Positions 1 through 9,730 of a DNA stretch of 64,000 bases are shown piece by piece. The stretch spans positions 33,462 through 97,461 of the forward strand of contig BJOX01000213.1 in NCBI GenBank assembly GCA_009731375.1, read 5' to 3'. A program made the translations under genes and the position numbers. The notes beneath the pieces were generated by a model, which was given only the letters and a program-made list of their open reading frames with translations, was not told where the DNA came from and did no database searches. Origin of the DNA: Paulinella micropora. Taxonomy: Eukaryota > Cercozoa > Imbricatea > Euglyphida. Numbering within the stretch: position 1 is the first letter of the stretch; the number at the start of each line of letters is the position of its first letter.

Positions 1-95
1 TGGTCGCCATATAATACACCATCAACTTCTAAATCCTCGTCCATTATCACAGAGCCGTAATAGTGATATGCCCACGGATTTCCTAAATGGTTCAT
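1..95 (-). CDS. Fibre-like protein, N-terminal 31 codons only (cut by window start)
   Basis: The minus strand from the ATG at 95 encodes a short N-terminus beginning MNHLGNPW and ending near a GVLYGD motif. The same N-terminus opens the long fibre genes at 35,958 and 43,773, so this is the 5' end of a third copy whose body lies outside the window. In the complete copies this N-terminus leads into a repeat-rich phage-tail-fibre-like shaft and a C-terminal S74 chaperone. It is divergently transcribed from the gene at 143, with a shared promoter between them. The identity rests on the paralogues; the part seen here is too short to show whether this copy is intact. Confidence 0.8.
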   Translation of the reverse strand, partial: MNHLGNPWAYHYYGSVIMDEDLEVDGVLYGD

Positions 96-142
96 ATTTA
101 AATTCTATTATTTTATATTATGGTATATATAGTTTAAAAAAA
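96..142. promoter_or_regulatory. Bidirectional TATA-like promoter, copy A
   Basis: This 47-bp spacer separates the divergent fibre gene and the MNIFG-type gene. It contains TATATATAG and a T-rich run before the ATG. The equivalent spacers at 35,909-35,957 and 43,726-43,772 are conserved around AACTATATAT and a following AT-rich block, which supports a functional promoter rather than chance AT-richness. Confidence 0.55.
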
Positions 143-772
143 ATGAATATATTTGGCCGTTCGCAAGAGCAACAATCTATTGACACAAAAACAATCGCGG
201 TCGTGGCTACCCCGACATTAACAAGAAACATTCAAAATGCGTATGTTGGTCTTGACCTTAGGTCATGGATGACGAGTTCCACATTTACCACTCTATGCAC
301 GGGCGGATATGGTAGCAAAACAATATCAAGTTTAGGATATGGTTATTTCATTAATGTATCATTTCGTGGTTCATTGAATTTACCCGCTCCGACTGGCATT
401 GCCACTTTTCAATTTTGGTTTCATATCACAGATGGCACGAATACATATGATTATTACACCGAAGTGCTAAATTATACAACCGCCATTGATTATAAGTCTT
501 TTGATTGTGTGTGGCTAATCCAAAGATACGGAGTTCAAATGAATTTGACTTGGCAGATGACTTGTCCAAACCCGTCTGACACTACCAACAACCGCACTAT
601 ACGAATTGTAGATAATACAACAAATGATGCTCTGGTAGCGTATGCGACTGGTGCTCCATTAACAATGGAAGTGTATTATAAATCAGCATCTGCGGAGCCT
701 GTATCTTTCAAACCTTCGTATTTCAATATTGATGTAATGAGAGACATAGCACTAACTGCCTCTTACACATGA
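143..772 (+). CDS. Beta-rich virion-like protein (MNIFG family), intact copy
   Basis: This encodes 209 aa from an ATG at 143; the open frame extends 25 codons further upstream, but paralogues at 35,908 and 43,725 (both minus strand) begin at this methionine. The N-terminus reads MNIFGRSQEQQSIDTK and the rest is rich in aromatic, Thr, Gly and beta-branched residues, as expected of a beta-sandwich structural protein. I see no enzymatic motif. A related N-terminus (MN-L-FG-Q-S) opens the receptor-binding-like gene at 55,251 (minus strand), so this stretch may be a virion docking peptide; that is inference. It faces the fibre gene across a shared promoter and overlaps the gene at 763-1398 tail to tail by 10 bp. 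It could be a fibre accessory or single-jelly-roll capsid protein. It is too small for a double-jelly-roll major capsid protein. Confidence 0.75.
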   Translation: MNIFGRSQEQQSIDTKTIAVVATPTLTRNIQNAYVGLDLRSWMTSSTFTTLCTGGYGSKTISSLGYGYFINVSFRGSLNLPAPTGIATFQFWFHITDGTNTYDYYTEVLNYTTAIDYKSFDCVWLIQRYGVQMNLTWQMTCPNPSDTTNNRTIRIVDNTTNDALVAYATGAPLTMEVYYKSASAEPVSFKPSYFNIDVMRDIALTASYT

Positions 773-1398
773 AACCTGTCATACATATCCTTTAGTGTCG
801 TGAGTTTGCCCTCGTGTTGAGATAAGACATCGCGGAAAAATGTCTTATAATCTAACTTACCATATTTAAGAGTGGGGCGTTGCTCTGGCGGTATATGTCC
901 GTATCTACTCTCGTGCCATTTCTTCATATCCTCCTGTAATATGGTGCGGTCATCCACTTTCATATACAAGAAATTAAACGGGTCTTTGGATACTTTCAAA
1001 TGTGCCGTTATTATTTCATAGCAACTATACCCGCCCTCGGGCGGATTCCGCTTTGCTTTAATCGGTGTTTTCTTCTCTTCTTTTGCTTCCGTTTCTTTTT
1101 TTGCCAGTTCTTCCCCCACGTTGGCCTTAATTTCAGTAATGCCTGTTTCCTTCAAATCACTTTCTTTAAAAGGCGTAAATTCTTCTGGTTCGTCATTAAA
1201 AACAACATTCTTCAATGTATCAACGGGGGGCAATGAAACTTCAACGTTATCACCCCGCGGGGGTTGTTCGGGTCGGTATTTTTCGTAAAATGCGACGATA
1301 TCAGTTTTAAGCGATTTGCTTGTTGGTGGTTTAATATCACTACTTAAATGAGTCCATTTTTCTATTTGGCTCAGATACTCTCCTTTGGTTGATGGCAT
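763..1398 (-). CDS. Conserved viral protein of unknown function (MPSTK family), intact copy
   Basis: This encodes 211 aa. I chose the second methionine (MPSTKGEYLSQIEKW), at 1398, because the decayed paralogues at 34,618 and 42,463 start at the equivalent position. TATATATAAG lies just upstream. The N-terminal ~45 residues are probably helical, a Lys/Glu/Pro-rich linker spans roughly residues 60-120, and a conserved C-terminal block contains GYSCYEI and KDPFNFLYMKV followed by a Trp/Tyr-rich segment. I do not recognise the family. It always sits between the replication gene and the MNIFG/fibre genes. Its stop overlaps that of the convergent MNIFG gene by 10 bp in all three copies. This is the only undamaged copy in the window. 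Confidence 0.8.
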   Translation of the reverse strand: MPSTKGEYLSQIEKWTHLSSDIKPPTSKSLKTDIVAFYEKYRPEQPPRGDNVEVSLPPVDTLKNVVFNDEPEEFTPFKESDLKETGITEIKANVGEELAKKETEAKEEKKTPIKAKRNPPEGGYSCYEIITAHLKVSKDPFNFLYMKVDDRTILQEDMKKWHESRYGHIPPEQRPTLKYGKLDYKTFFRDVLSQHEGKLTTLKDMYDRFHV

Positions 1399-1464
1399 GC
1401 TATATATAAGCATAACAAAAAAATCAGTTTTTTAATATTGTTTTCAATATTGAAGACAATAATA

Positions 1465-3888
1465 TTACATCCAAAAGACATCATCATCCTCTTCATTAAC
1501 TCCCGATCCAAAATTGAAGTCGTATTCGTCGTCCTTTATATACTCGCGTATCTTGTCTCGGATTGTGCTGACATTTATTGTAAATCTGTATTTTTTGTTG
1601 TTTTTTCCTCCGCTTTGTTTGGGTTTATCTATGCCTACATGCTTCAGTTGAGTGAAGAAGGCTCCTTTATGATAAGATATTCCCTGTTCTGAGCACCACT
1701 CCCTGTATCTTTCGCATAGATGCACCGATTCCACTTTCATATCTTTGCTTTCAACTTTGTCAAATTTTGCTTCAATGGTGTCAATCATAAACTTAATAGC
1801 CTTGGGGAGGTTGGCCATTTTCTGCTCCGTCTTGTATTTTGTTTTAAATGCGGTCATAACACTTATTTCTTCGTATTGTCTAGTGGCGAAGTATTCAAAG
1901 GCACATCTGATAAAGTCATCGTCGTTTATTTCATCTAGAATTTTGGCGAAATATACTTTATCGTCCGCGTGCTTCCCGCTTATTTTGTGGAGTGAATACC
2001 GCCTGTCGCTTCCTTCTATGTATAACGTGTTTTCGTTATTCGTGTAAAACCAGTATCTGGCGAAATGTTTTACTTTGTATTGCTTGCTTCCCTTGGGCTC
2101 TATTATTTCGTCTTTTTGGTCAATTTGACTTTTTAAGCGGTCGCTCATCGTAAAAGCCCCGCCTTTCTCGGGCAGTTCTTCAAACACTTTCAATATCTTG
2201 TTCGCATATGCGACATTGAATTTTTCCATGTATCTGCTAAAGTCTTTGATGACCACATGATTTTGCGTTCCCAACAACCTCTCCATAAATTTGCTCATTA
2301 TGCCTTTCCCAGTCCCTTGGACTGAGTAAAACAAATGACCAATACCTCTATTTACATTTGGTTTCTGTATCATGTCCGCGACACTATCCAAAAAGTTGTC
2401 TAACTCGCCCTGACCTTCAGTGAAAAAGTCAGTTTTTAGATGTTTATATAAGGCACTCTCTTCAAAATTGTATTTTGTTTTTACACTTTCAAATGGAATA
2501 TTATCCATAGGAAACCCCATAAACAAATTTAGTTTGTTAGAATATACTGGGGGTATCCCCACTCGCTTCAAATACGGGTAAAACATGAAGTCGTCATATC
2601 GTTTAATTTTCCGCTTTTGCATCATGTCTTTTGCGTATCCAGTTGAAAACTGATTGCCATTTCCAAAATGTTGATACAGCCATTGTTTCGCTCTCGGGTC
2701 GTGTTTGTCTCCTTTCAATTCTTCAATGTATTCTGGATTCCGCACAAAACATTCAAAATTTAATGCGGACATCATTGCGCCTACTTCTGCTTGTACATAA
2801 TATTCGGATCGGTCTCCTGTCTCTTCGTCAATGTCTAGATTTAAAGTCATCACGACTTGACCGCCTCCCCTTGATACTATGTTTATACAACTGCGCCATT
2901 CGTCCAGTCTTTCAAGGCTCGCCTCATTCTCTCTATAGTGTTGAATATATACGTTATCCATATCTCCAAAGTATTTAAGGCTGGGAGTTTGATAAGGCTC
3001 AATAATCGCATTTTCTGGAAGGGTTAGACCTTCATTCATTTCTTTTAATTTAAGAGCAATGTCTATCCCTAATTTCTCCTTAATGACCTTTGAACAACTT
3101 TCCAGATCGTAGTCCTTCTTTTCTAGCATCAGGCCGTCAAAGCATAAAACACACATAATAGGATTTCCAAAATAGTCTAGCATAACTTGTAGAATTTTGT
3201 TTTCAAAGTCGCATAACAATGTATTCATATAACTGGCCTCGTGGTTGAAGTCTTCGCCTCTGTTAATCCGCCTCTGCTTAACTTTTTCAAATTCTTTAAT
3301 GTCTGCCCCCGCAAACTTTCCATGTAGGGCTTTCATTTCTTGTTTGAAGGCGGTTAGAAACCTCGTCTTTTTCGCGACTGCATTGTAATCCTTTTCGCCT
3401 CCATTTAGGACTGATAGGATAATCTGTTTTGCCTTGTCTCTGTCAATCGTCTCGTTTTTGCTCGTGAGATCGGCTATTACCTTCTCTCTATTTTTCACAT
3501 ACGACCGCAGATATTTCGCTTCAAAGTTCAATATCGCACATAAATGTAGTAGTATGACTGGATGCGCATTTACCATATCAATATCTACATAGTAATCGCG
3601 GGCGATAGTGTGCCTTATCTCGCGCGGTATGTTTTGGAGAGATAATGAGCCTACAGCATTAAATCTACCTTTGCCCCCGTTTTGCCGATACACTACAGAG
3701 ACTTTATTGTTGAATACTTTTTGAATATATTTTTTTAGCAGTGTTATAGGGCTTCCGTCTTTGAAACATTTCTCTCGCAGTTGGCCTTTTAAGTCGTCAA
3801 AATTGTTAATAATATAGGATAGTTTGTTCGCATCAAACAACTCCTCTTTGTTAATAAACTGAGTGCGGGTTGCCTCTTCAACATCCAT
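1465..3888 (-). CDS. Family-A-like polymerase (TV-Pol type) fused to superfamily 3 helicase
   Basis: This is an intact 807-aa replication protein. Residues ~75-115 contain the family-A polymerase signature: a Gly-Arg-Phe, then LQNIPREIR, then the motif-A-like VDIDMVNAHP with Asp102/Asp104. Residues ~150-164 (RDKAKQIILSVLNGG) match the Lys-containing motif B, and CFDGLML (Asp251) matches motif C. The C-terminal half has an SF3 helicase: Walker A VQGTGKGIMSK at ~523-533, motif B KVFEELPE at ~567-574 and motif C FYTNNEN at ~614-620. TV-Pol/SF3 fusions are known from virophages and related transposon-viruses, where they are thought to initiate and drive genome replication. It is divergent from everything at the same locus in element B, which has an archaeo-eukaryotic primase/SF3 protein instead. 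Frame integrity over 2.4 kb suggests recent activity. Confidence 0.85.
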   Translation of the reverse strand: MDVEEATRTQFINKEELFDANKLSYIINNFDDLKGQLREKCFKDGSPITLLKKYIQKVFNNKVSVVYRQNGGKGRFNAVGSLSLQNIPREIRHTIARDYYVDIDMVNAHPVILLHLCAILNFEAKYLRSYVKNREKVIADLTSKNETIDRDKAKQIILSVLNGGEKDYNAVAKKTRFLTAFKQEMKALHGKFAGADIKEFEKVKQRRINRGEDFNHEASYMNTLLCDFENKILQVMLDYFGNPIMCVLCFDGLMLEKKDYDLESCSKVIKEKLGIDIALKLKEMNEGLTLPENAIIEPYQTPSLKYFGDMDNVYIQHYRENEASLERLDEWRSCINIVSRGGGQVVMTLNLDIDEETGDRSEYYVQAEVGAMMSALNFECFVRNPEYIEELKGDKHDPRAKQWLYQHFGNGNQFSTGYAKDMMQKRKIKRYDDFMFYPYLKRVGIPPVYSNKLNLFMGFPMDNIPFESVKTKYNFEESALYKHLKTDFFTEGQGELDNFLDSVADMIQKPNVNRGIGHLFYSVQGTGKGIMSKFMERLLGTQNHVVIKDFSRYMEKFNVAYANKILKVFEELPEKGGAFTMSDRLKSQIDQKDEIIEPKGSKQYKVKHFARYWFYTNNENTLYIEGSDRRYSLHKISGKHADDKVYFAKILDEINDDDFIRCAFEYFATRQYEEISVMTAFKTKYKTEQKMANLPKAIKFMIDTIEAKFDKVESKDMKVESVHLCERYREWCSEQGISYHKGAFFTQLKHVGIDKPKQSGGKNNKKYRFTINVSTIRDKIREYIKDDEYDFNFGSGVNEEDDDVFWM

Positions 3889-3965
3889 CTATAATAAGGT
3901 TATAAATTTTTTTTGTGGTTAATCTGGTTATTATAGATAGTATATATAAGACAACATATACTATC
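3887..3965. terminator. Two consecutive hairpins at the 3' end of the 302-aa gene
   Basis: Perfect stems pair 3887-3897 with 3928-3938 (ATCTATAATAA) and 3936-3945 with 3956-3965 (GATAGTATAT). They lie downstream of the minus-strand gene at 4045-4953 and upstream of the TV-Pol gene. Their place at a gene 3' end fits the hairpin-directed polyadenylation known from Mimivirus and its virophage, although the second stem's TATATA could also be part of the TV-Pol promoter. Confidence 0.45.
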
Positions 3966-4044
3966 CTTAAATGAAAATTATATATGAGACCGCTACACTG
4001 GAGAGGATTTTAGGCTAAAAAAAAATAGTTGTGTCTGTCTGCCG

Positions 4045-4953
4045 TTAGATTTCAATTGGGGTTGTTTTTAAATTAATAAATGTTTTGTAAGTATCTAGAT
4101 TGCCGTATAGTTTATTTACAACGGAAGCAACTATTATATATGTTGTGTCCCGCCGTGGTTCAAAGGTGATATATTTGGGTTCATACATCACTAACATGTA
4201 TCTCTTGTAGGATTTGTCCCACCACATTGGATTGAATTTCTCGCATTTGCATTCTTCGCTCAACTCTTTGGCGGGTGTGGTGCTTTTTGCTTCGTCTATA
4301 TAAAATTTAAGTCTGTTGAAACGATCTCTGCCAACATAGCGGGCTATCATTACTTTAGATCGCGCATCTTTTCGCTCTTTTACGCATTTTTTGTATAGGT
4401 TTTCAATTCTTTTCTTCTTGTGATAGTCGCGCACCATTTCAGATACCTTCTTCGCCCTCGCCTGCCTTTCTTGTATCTCTCTCATTTTGATAAGTTGCTC
4501 CTCCTTGCGCACTTCGTCCATGTGATCGCCATATCTTACGAATGACTGCCACACGTCCAACATTTCCACAATCTGCGCCATTTTATACTCCGTAATCTCT
4601 GCTTTCATTTCGTCAAGAACATCATCCACTTCGTTTATTGTTTTTACGTGTTGTGCATTAGACTTTGTTCCCGCTCTGCTTTCTTTGCCGTTCATTATAA
4701 TCAAGTCTCCTTGCGGTTTTTCATCTTTAACCTTTTCGGGGTTGCCATACACTAATCTATAAAGTTGCTCTCGTGTTTGATATAGTGCATTTAACCGCAT
4801 TTTACAAACCCCTTGTTCGTTCTCTAGTTTTTTGATTTCAGTTTCCAACCATAGCAACTTTGTCTTGTAAAAGCACATATAATGCTTATCTTCTAATGAG
4901 TGGACGCCTGCCTTTATCTTCTTTTCGCATATTGCGCATTGCCTCTCTGTCAT
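4045..4953 (-). CDS. Zinc-motif, Lys/Glu-rich protein of unknown function
   Basis: This encodes 302 aa and I recognise no named family. The N-terminus carries a probable zinc-binding knuckle: Cys6, Cys9 (CAIC), His18, His24 and Cys27. A charged, probably coiled-coil region follows (about 28-60 and 130-200), and the C-terminal ~80 residues are more hydrophobic, with CKCEKF and WW motifs. It lies between the TV-Pol gene and the small basic gene near the element end. In element B the same slot holds an unrelated Cys-rich protein (31,508 and 57,789). A role in nucleic-acid binding is possible but only inferred from the zinc motif and basic character. Confidence 0.7.
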   Translation of the reverse strand: MTERQCAICEKKIKAGVHSLEDKHYMCFYKTKLLWLETEIKKLENEQGVCKMRLNALYQTREQLYRLVYGNPEKVKDEKPQGDLIIMNGKESRAGTKSNAQHVKTINEVDDVLDEMKAEITEYKMAQIVEMLDVWQSFVRYGDHMDEVRKEEQLIKMREIQERQARAKKVSEMVRDYHKKKRIENLYKKCVKERKDARSKVMIARYVGRDRFNRLKFYIDEAKSTTPAKELSEECKCEKFNPMWWDKSYKRYMLVMYEPKYITFEPRRDTTYIIVASVVNKLYGNLDTYKTFINLKTTPIEI

Positions 4954-5261
4954 GTAATCTATTTCTAAAAGGCCGATGTTTTTCCTAGGTCTATAGAAAT
5001 GGTTATACGAACACGAAACACCAACAAATACAACATAATCGCCACACGCATACGGGTACGCCTTAGTTATCCGCTTATTACATAAGCATCGCTCTGGATC
5101 GTTTAAATATCTAGATTTTCACTTGCTTCAACATCAGTGGGCATCCATTGCTTTTTGTCAGGTTGTATGCCCGCGAGTATTTCGTTTATCCGTTCTTCAC
5201 CTTGAGTCTTTGCAATTGTCTTATGTGGTGTATTATATATATTATACATAAGGCTATTTCT

Positions 5262-5453
5262 TTAGAATGAAATTCCTTGTGCTCGCTTTCTCTTATCTTT
5301 CCTTTTAGCACTAATCGTCTCTTTGTTCGCTTCGTAATACTTCTTGCTCGCCTTTCTAGCCATCTCGGGCTTCCTTTTCGCATATCCTAGTCTTGATTTT
5401 CTGCGAGCCTCCAGTCGCTCTTCATCTGTCAAATACTTAAGTGGCGGTGCCAT
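5262..5453 (-). CDS. Small basic Lys/Arg-rich protein near the element terminus
   Basis: This is a 63-aa, strongly basic, probably all-helical protein (KYYEANKE motif). It is the syntenic counterpart of the 78- and 75-aa proteins at 31,224 and 57,831, which also lie outermost next to an element end and have the KAYY-x-KNQE-x-IK repeat. The upstream sequence shares a GGATTTTCTATTTAAAA block with the copy at 57,831, which supports the chosen start. The same K-x-YY-x-x-N-K/R-E pattern recurs in the linker of the GIY-YIG endonuclease at 40,806. Function is unknown. An overlapping alternative frame (5186-5383) has no paralogue and is left out. Confidence 0.6.
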   Translation of the reverse strand: MAPPLKYLTDEERLEARRKSRLGYAKRKPEMARKASKKYYEANKETISAKRKDKRKRAQGISF

Positions 5454-6509
5454 CTTATATTACAATATATCTTATATATATTATACATAATAATATTACT
5501 TTTAAATAGAAAATCCCCCCTCCGTCAATTCCGCTTCGCCGACGCTTCCCGTATGGTTTGCCCGCGGTTTAGTCTGGTGGCATAAATCACCTTCAACTGC
5601 TTCTTTTTGCCCCGTCCTTAAAGTCCTTTTTTTTTTAAGTCCCCTATAATTTTAAGGACACCCTAGAAGCGGTATTTTATCGTAATTCTAACTCCGCCCA
5701 TATTACCACACGCCCCATCCTTACTTCCTTATTATTTTTATTAACATTATTATTATAAAAAAAGGGTATATAAAAGAGGATTTAACCCCATTTGACTGAG
5801 TTTAACTATGTCCTTGTGGAAGTCCCCTGTTTTAGTCCCCTGTTTTCAGAGAAGTTGGCCGACCCTCCCCCCCCCTTTATTGTCCATAATACCATTTGGC
5901 CGAGGGGGGTAATGTTACATTTGAGAACAGGGGATTACATCCCCCGATAGTTTAAATGAAGACATTTTAACGAAATAATACCCCTACACCTATTGTTTAA
6001 GTCCTTGTGAGTTGGCGGATCCTTATTTCCATAAGTACCCTTGATTTACAAAAACAGCAAAATATGCTCTCCTATTCATCGCGGGTAATAAACCGATTGA
6101 AAACTTGGCCTCCAAAACATGGAAAAAATTGATTTTTTTTGACATTTTGCAAACTTTTTCACATTTTTGAGAAAAAAAAATGAAACAATAAAATGAGTAT
6201 CTTAAAAAAAATGAAAAAAATAAGGACTTATTGAAAAAAATAAGGACACCTAGCAAGCCTTATTTCACTAAGTCGTCTTACTACCCGTCCTTATTTTTTA
6301 AGAACGAGGAGGAAAAAAAAGGAAATCCCCGCGAATACTACCTGTGACTCGCCCCCACAATGAGGTACGTATCTCAAGTCAAAAAAAGCACAATGAGGTA
6401 CGTATCCTCCCCCCAAATACCCAAAAACCTAGGAACTGGGGATTTTGGGGATCCACAGAATTTCACTTTTTTGTGTGTATTTACCCCCCCAACCCCCCCC
6501 CCCCCCCCC
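5454..6509. other. Non-coding terminal region of element A
   Basis: There is no credible gene here. The stretch is AT-rich with interspersed C/G runs and carries short direct repeats: a 13-bp AGTCCCCTGTTTT unit twice in tandem near 5820-5848, several AATAAGGAC/GTCCTTATT units between 5990 and 6310, and an AATGAGGTACGTATC unit twice between 6358 and 6407. Position and composition correspond to the terminal regions of element B, which also hold short GTCC-containing repeats. It could contain the replication origin or packaging end; that is inference. It runs into a poly-C tract and an assembly gap. Confidence 0.5.
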
Positions 6510-7300
6510 NNNNNNNNNNNNNNNNNNNNNNNNNNNNNNNNNNNNNNNNNNNNNNNNNNNNNNNNNNNNNNNNNNNNNNNNNNNNNNNNNNNNNNNNNNN
6601 NNNNNNNNNNNNNNNNNNNNNNNNNNNNNNNNNNNNNNNNNNNNNNNNNNNNNNNNNNNNNNNNNNNNNNNNNNNNNNNNNNNNNNNNNNNNNNNNNNNN
6701 NNNNNNNNNNNNNNNNNNNNNNNNNNNNNNNNNNNNNNNNNNNNNNNNNNNNNNNNNNNNNNNNNNNNNNNNNNNNNNNNNNNNNNNNNNNNNNNNNNNN
6801 NNNNNNNNNNNNNNNNNNNNNNNNNNNNNNNNNNNNNNNNNNNNNNNNNNNNNNNNNNNNNNNNNNNNNNNNNNNNNNNNNNNNNNNNNNNNNNNNNNNN
6901 NNNNNNNNNNNNNNNNNNNNNNNNNNNNNNNNNNNNNNNNNNNNNNNNNNNNNNNNNNNNNNNNNNNNNNNNNNNNNNNNNNNNNNNNNNNNNNNNNNNN
7001 NNNNNNNNNNNNNNNNNNNNNNNNNNNNNNNNNNNNNNNNNNNNNNNNNNNNNNNNNNNNNNNNNNNNNNNNNNNNNNNNNNNNNNNNNNNNNNNNNNNN
7101 NNNNNNNNNNNNNNNNNNNNNNNNNNNNNNNNNNNNNNNNNNNNNNNNNNNNNNNNNNNNNNNNNNNNNNNNNNNNNNNNNNNNNNNNNNNNNNNNNNNN
7201 NNNNNNNNNNNNNNNNNNNNNNNNNNNNNNNNNNNNNNNNNNNNNNNNNNNNNNNNNNNNNNNNNNNNNNNNNNNNNNNNNNNNNNNNNNNNNNNNNNNN
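6510..7300. other. Assembly gap (791 N)
   Basis: This is a run of unknown bases preceded by a poly-C tract. It separates the terminal region of element A from the integrase fragment, so whether both belong to one element cannot be shown from this sequence. Confidence 0.99.
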
Positions 7301-8268
7301 CAAAATCGTAATAGTCAATTAGAAGACACACCAACTGGAGAAGAAATTCAAAGAACAAAAGAAGAAGAAGCCCTTGAAATACACCACCAGAAAAAGAACC
7401 CGAAAATATGGAATACTATATGGGTTGATAATCCATTAGACCAAGTTTTCTTAGACTTAGCCGATATGAGTAAGATAAAAGATAAGAAAGGAAATAAAGG
7501 ATATGCTTGGATGCTTGTTTGGATTGATTGTCATTCAAGATATTTAATAATCATTCCATTAAAAAATAAAACAGCGAAAGAAGTTTATTATGCTTTAAAA
7601 TCTATACCTTATAAACCTAAATCAATTACAACAGACAGCGGAGGAGAATATAAAGGTGCTACTCGTGATTATTTTATTCAAATGGTATTAAGCACGATGT
7701 GGTTGAAGTAGGGGACCATAGAGCCTTAGCGGTTGTTGATAGAGTTATAAGGAGTATTAGAAGGTGGTTGGATTTATTATTTGAAATAAATAGAAATTTT
7801 GACTGTGCAAGTTATATTCAAGATTTGGTTAATGCTTATAATCATAAATTACATAGGGGAATTCAAGCCAGACCGGTGGATGTCTTTGCTAGAAGAGACA
7901 AAAATAAACAGACTATCACTCGTGATAACATTATTAATGAATTCAATGTCGGCGATAATGTAAGAAAGGAAAACAAAAGGCTAATGTTTGCGAAAGGAGG
8001 AAAGACTTTCAGCAAAATTATTTATAAAGTTAAAAGTCGTTCCGGATTTAAATTAATATTAAATAATGACGATTTAGTGAGCCCGAGGGATTTACTGAAA
8101 ACTGATTTTACTAAACCAATTGACGAAGAAAAAGACATAAAACAACAAACAAAAGAAATTATAAAAGAAAAGAAGACAAAAGAACTACTTAAAAGGGAAC
8201 AAATAGAGCCGGAAAACATCAGAACAAGTAAGAGAGAACGAAAGGCAAAAGTAATACTAGACATTTAA
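7301..8268 (+). pseudogene. Retroviral-type (rve) integrase, 5' end in gap, frameshifted
   Basis: This is the catalytic core and C-terminal domain of a Polinton/PLV-type DDE integrase. The first part reads through FLDLADMSK (first Asp) and TTDSGGEY (second Asp). A one-base loss around 7,678-7,690 moves the rest to another frame that opens near 7,699 with VEVGDHRALAVVDRVIRSIRR. There an Asp appears where Polinton-like integrases normally have the catalytic Glu. The C-terminus has an SH3/chromo-like strand set (FNVGDNVRKENKR, then DLVSPRDLL) and a Lys/Glu-rich tail. Such enzymes insert viral DNA ends into host DNA. The N-terminal zinc domain is hidden in the gap. As it stands the gene is broken unless the indel is a sequencing error. 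Confidence 0.8.
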
Positions 8269-8289
8269 TGAAAATAAAAAAAATACTAT

Positions 8290-8371
8290 TATACCAACTT
8301 CTTTGCCAAGTTTAAAACAAATACTTGATCCCATGGAAAACCTGATTAATTGGGGCAAAGAAGACGGTATA
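8290..8371. terminator. Large hairpin between convergent genes
   Basis: Positions 8290-8307 pair with 8354-8371: TATACC, a 2-nt internal loop, then CTTCTTTGCC against GGCAAAGAAG. The hairpin lies just after the integrase stop (8268) and before the 3' end of the convergent gene at 8397, so it could serve both transcripts as a 3'-end signal. Confidence 0.6.
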
Positions 8372-8396
8372 TTAGAGTGGTGTTGGTAGAACACCT

Positions 8397-8892
8397 TTAA
8401 TCAAAAATAACCCTGTAAGCCGTCTTAATCGTGAGGCCGAAGAAGTTAGCAATGGAATCTATATTATCCCAAAGTCTAAACAGTTTCAACGACCCGTCAG
8501 TGAATTGGACGACAAATACTTCTGCTCGCTGATCTTTGCGAAATTCTGTCTTGTAGCGGTTCAACTGGACGACCTCCATCCCTTCGTTAGCATGACTAAA
8601 AAGCAACGCGGTTCCTTGCTCTTTATCCAATCTAACCCAATACTTGACTTCGCTTATCAAAGGACGATTTTTCATATCAAGAGGGATTTTGACGGGGGTT
8701 GGCTTATTACCGCCTAACTCCTTAGGGATATTTCCCAAAGTGATGCGACCAATGGGTAGATTACCCAAATTTTCCGCCAAAGTCTGTAAAACATTATATG
8801 AGAAACAAAACGAGCGACAAACATACCTTGACTTCTGGGTCTTCTTGGCGGGGTTGCTCTGGTTCCTCTGGGGTAGGAGGTTCGTCAGCCAT
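8397..8892 (-). CDS. Two-exon gene of unknown function with a 43-nt GT-AG intron
   Basis: Exon 1 (8892-8827) begins at an ATG and encodes 22 acidic, Pro-rich residues (MADEPPTPEEPEQ). The intron at 8826-8784 starts GTATGT and ends TTTTACAG. Exon 2 (8783-8397) keeps the frame and encodes 128 residues, 150 aa in total. Without splicing, the acidic start is out of frame with the conserved-looking body. The body is mixed alpha/beta with a basic patch; I recognise no family. A gene of similar size with an intron after 22 codons lies next to a coiled-coil gene at 59,468, mirroring this arrangement. It is divergent from the coiled-coil gene at 9217, with a ~320-bp spacer holding the two promoters. 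It may be viral or host. Confidence 0.65.
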
Positions 8893-9216
8893 CTACAAAC
8901 ACACAAAAAACAGACAAGGGTTTGGTCTTTTTTCGTCTTAGCCACTTTGGGAATTCTGAAAAAAAAGTCGCAGAACGAAAAAGCACGAGGAAAAACATTT
9001 TACTCAATTGTGATAAAAAGGCAATTTTTGTGTGTCAGCAAGCGATGAATTTTCTGGAAAAAAAATCCAGACGGGAAAAAAGCGGAAAAAATAAGGCGTA
9101 CAGGACAAATTGGTAATAGATAATGAAATTTTGGAAATTTCAAACCTATTTTTTTTCTTTCCGACGCCACGACCCCAGCGCGCTAGTGCGTTGGTGCAGT
9201 GGTGCAGAATTTGATA

Positions 9217-9728
9217 ATGAGTGAAAGTCTTATCACGAAAGGAGACAGGACCAAGGAGGATTGGATAAAGATTTATGAAACAAACAGACGAGGTAGAGAC
9301 CAACTGAAGAAAGACAAAATAATAAGTCAAGAAAGAGTAAATAAAATTGACAGGGAAATTGATTTGTTAATTGAAAAAAAACAACCAGACTTGGTAAAGT
9401 TGTCCGCCATTGATAATATGCTAAAAAGACTTGACAAAGAGAGCAACAACATTGAAATTGACAGATTGACACGACAAAAGAGAAGACTTAAGCAGGTAAA
9501 AAAAGAAAAAGAATTGAAATTATTTTATAGTTGGAGGAAAGAAAATAGAAAAGAATTTGGATTTGAGGTTCATATAAAATTTTTGACGGAATTGATATAG
9601 AGGGACTTACATTCAATAAATCACTCATCAAATACATTGCTTACGACAAACAAAATGAAAGCAATGTAATGAGGGTTGAAAATCAAAATGATTTGTTGGC
9701 AAATGTAAGAAATAATTTAGAGTTGTAA
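9217..9728 (+). pseudogene. Coiled-coil protein, frame-shifted near its C-terminus (copy 1)
   Basis: The start MSESLI at 9217 is set by its paralogue at 58,825 (MSGELI). The two share about 120 residues of charged heptad-like sequence, including LIEKKQ-D and MLKR motifs, then FY-x-W-K-x-N-R. The first frame stops at 9600, but the homology continues in another frame to 9728 (a GLTFNKSLIKY-like segment matching HLSFNASFNKY in copy 2). A frame change at nearly the same point in both copies could reflect independent decay or something regulated; the shifts differ in direction, which favours decay. Function is unknown. Hairpins follow immediately. Confidence 0.6.
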
Positions 9729-9730
9729 AA

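Noticed and set aside
143-772. The 209-aa protein as major capsid protein
   Set aside because: It is far shorter than a double-jelly-roll protein and occurs beside the fibre gene; a minor structural role fits better.
5186-5383. Alternative 65-aa frame overlapping the small basic gene
   Set aside because: It has no paralogue, whereas the other frame has syntenic counterparts and a shared upstream block.
6344-7711. A 455-codon frame spanning the N gap
   Set aside because: It is open only because the gap is unknown; only the part after 7,300 (integrase) has coding evidence.
9560-9600. A short intron explaining the frame change in the coiled-coil genes
   Set aside because: GT...AG pairs exist in both copies, but in copy 1 removal (33 nt) does not restore the conserved frame.
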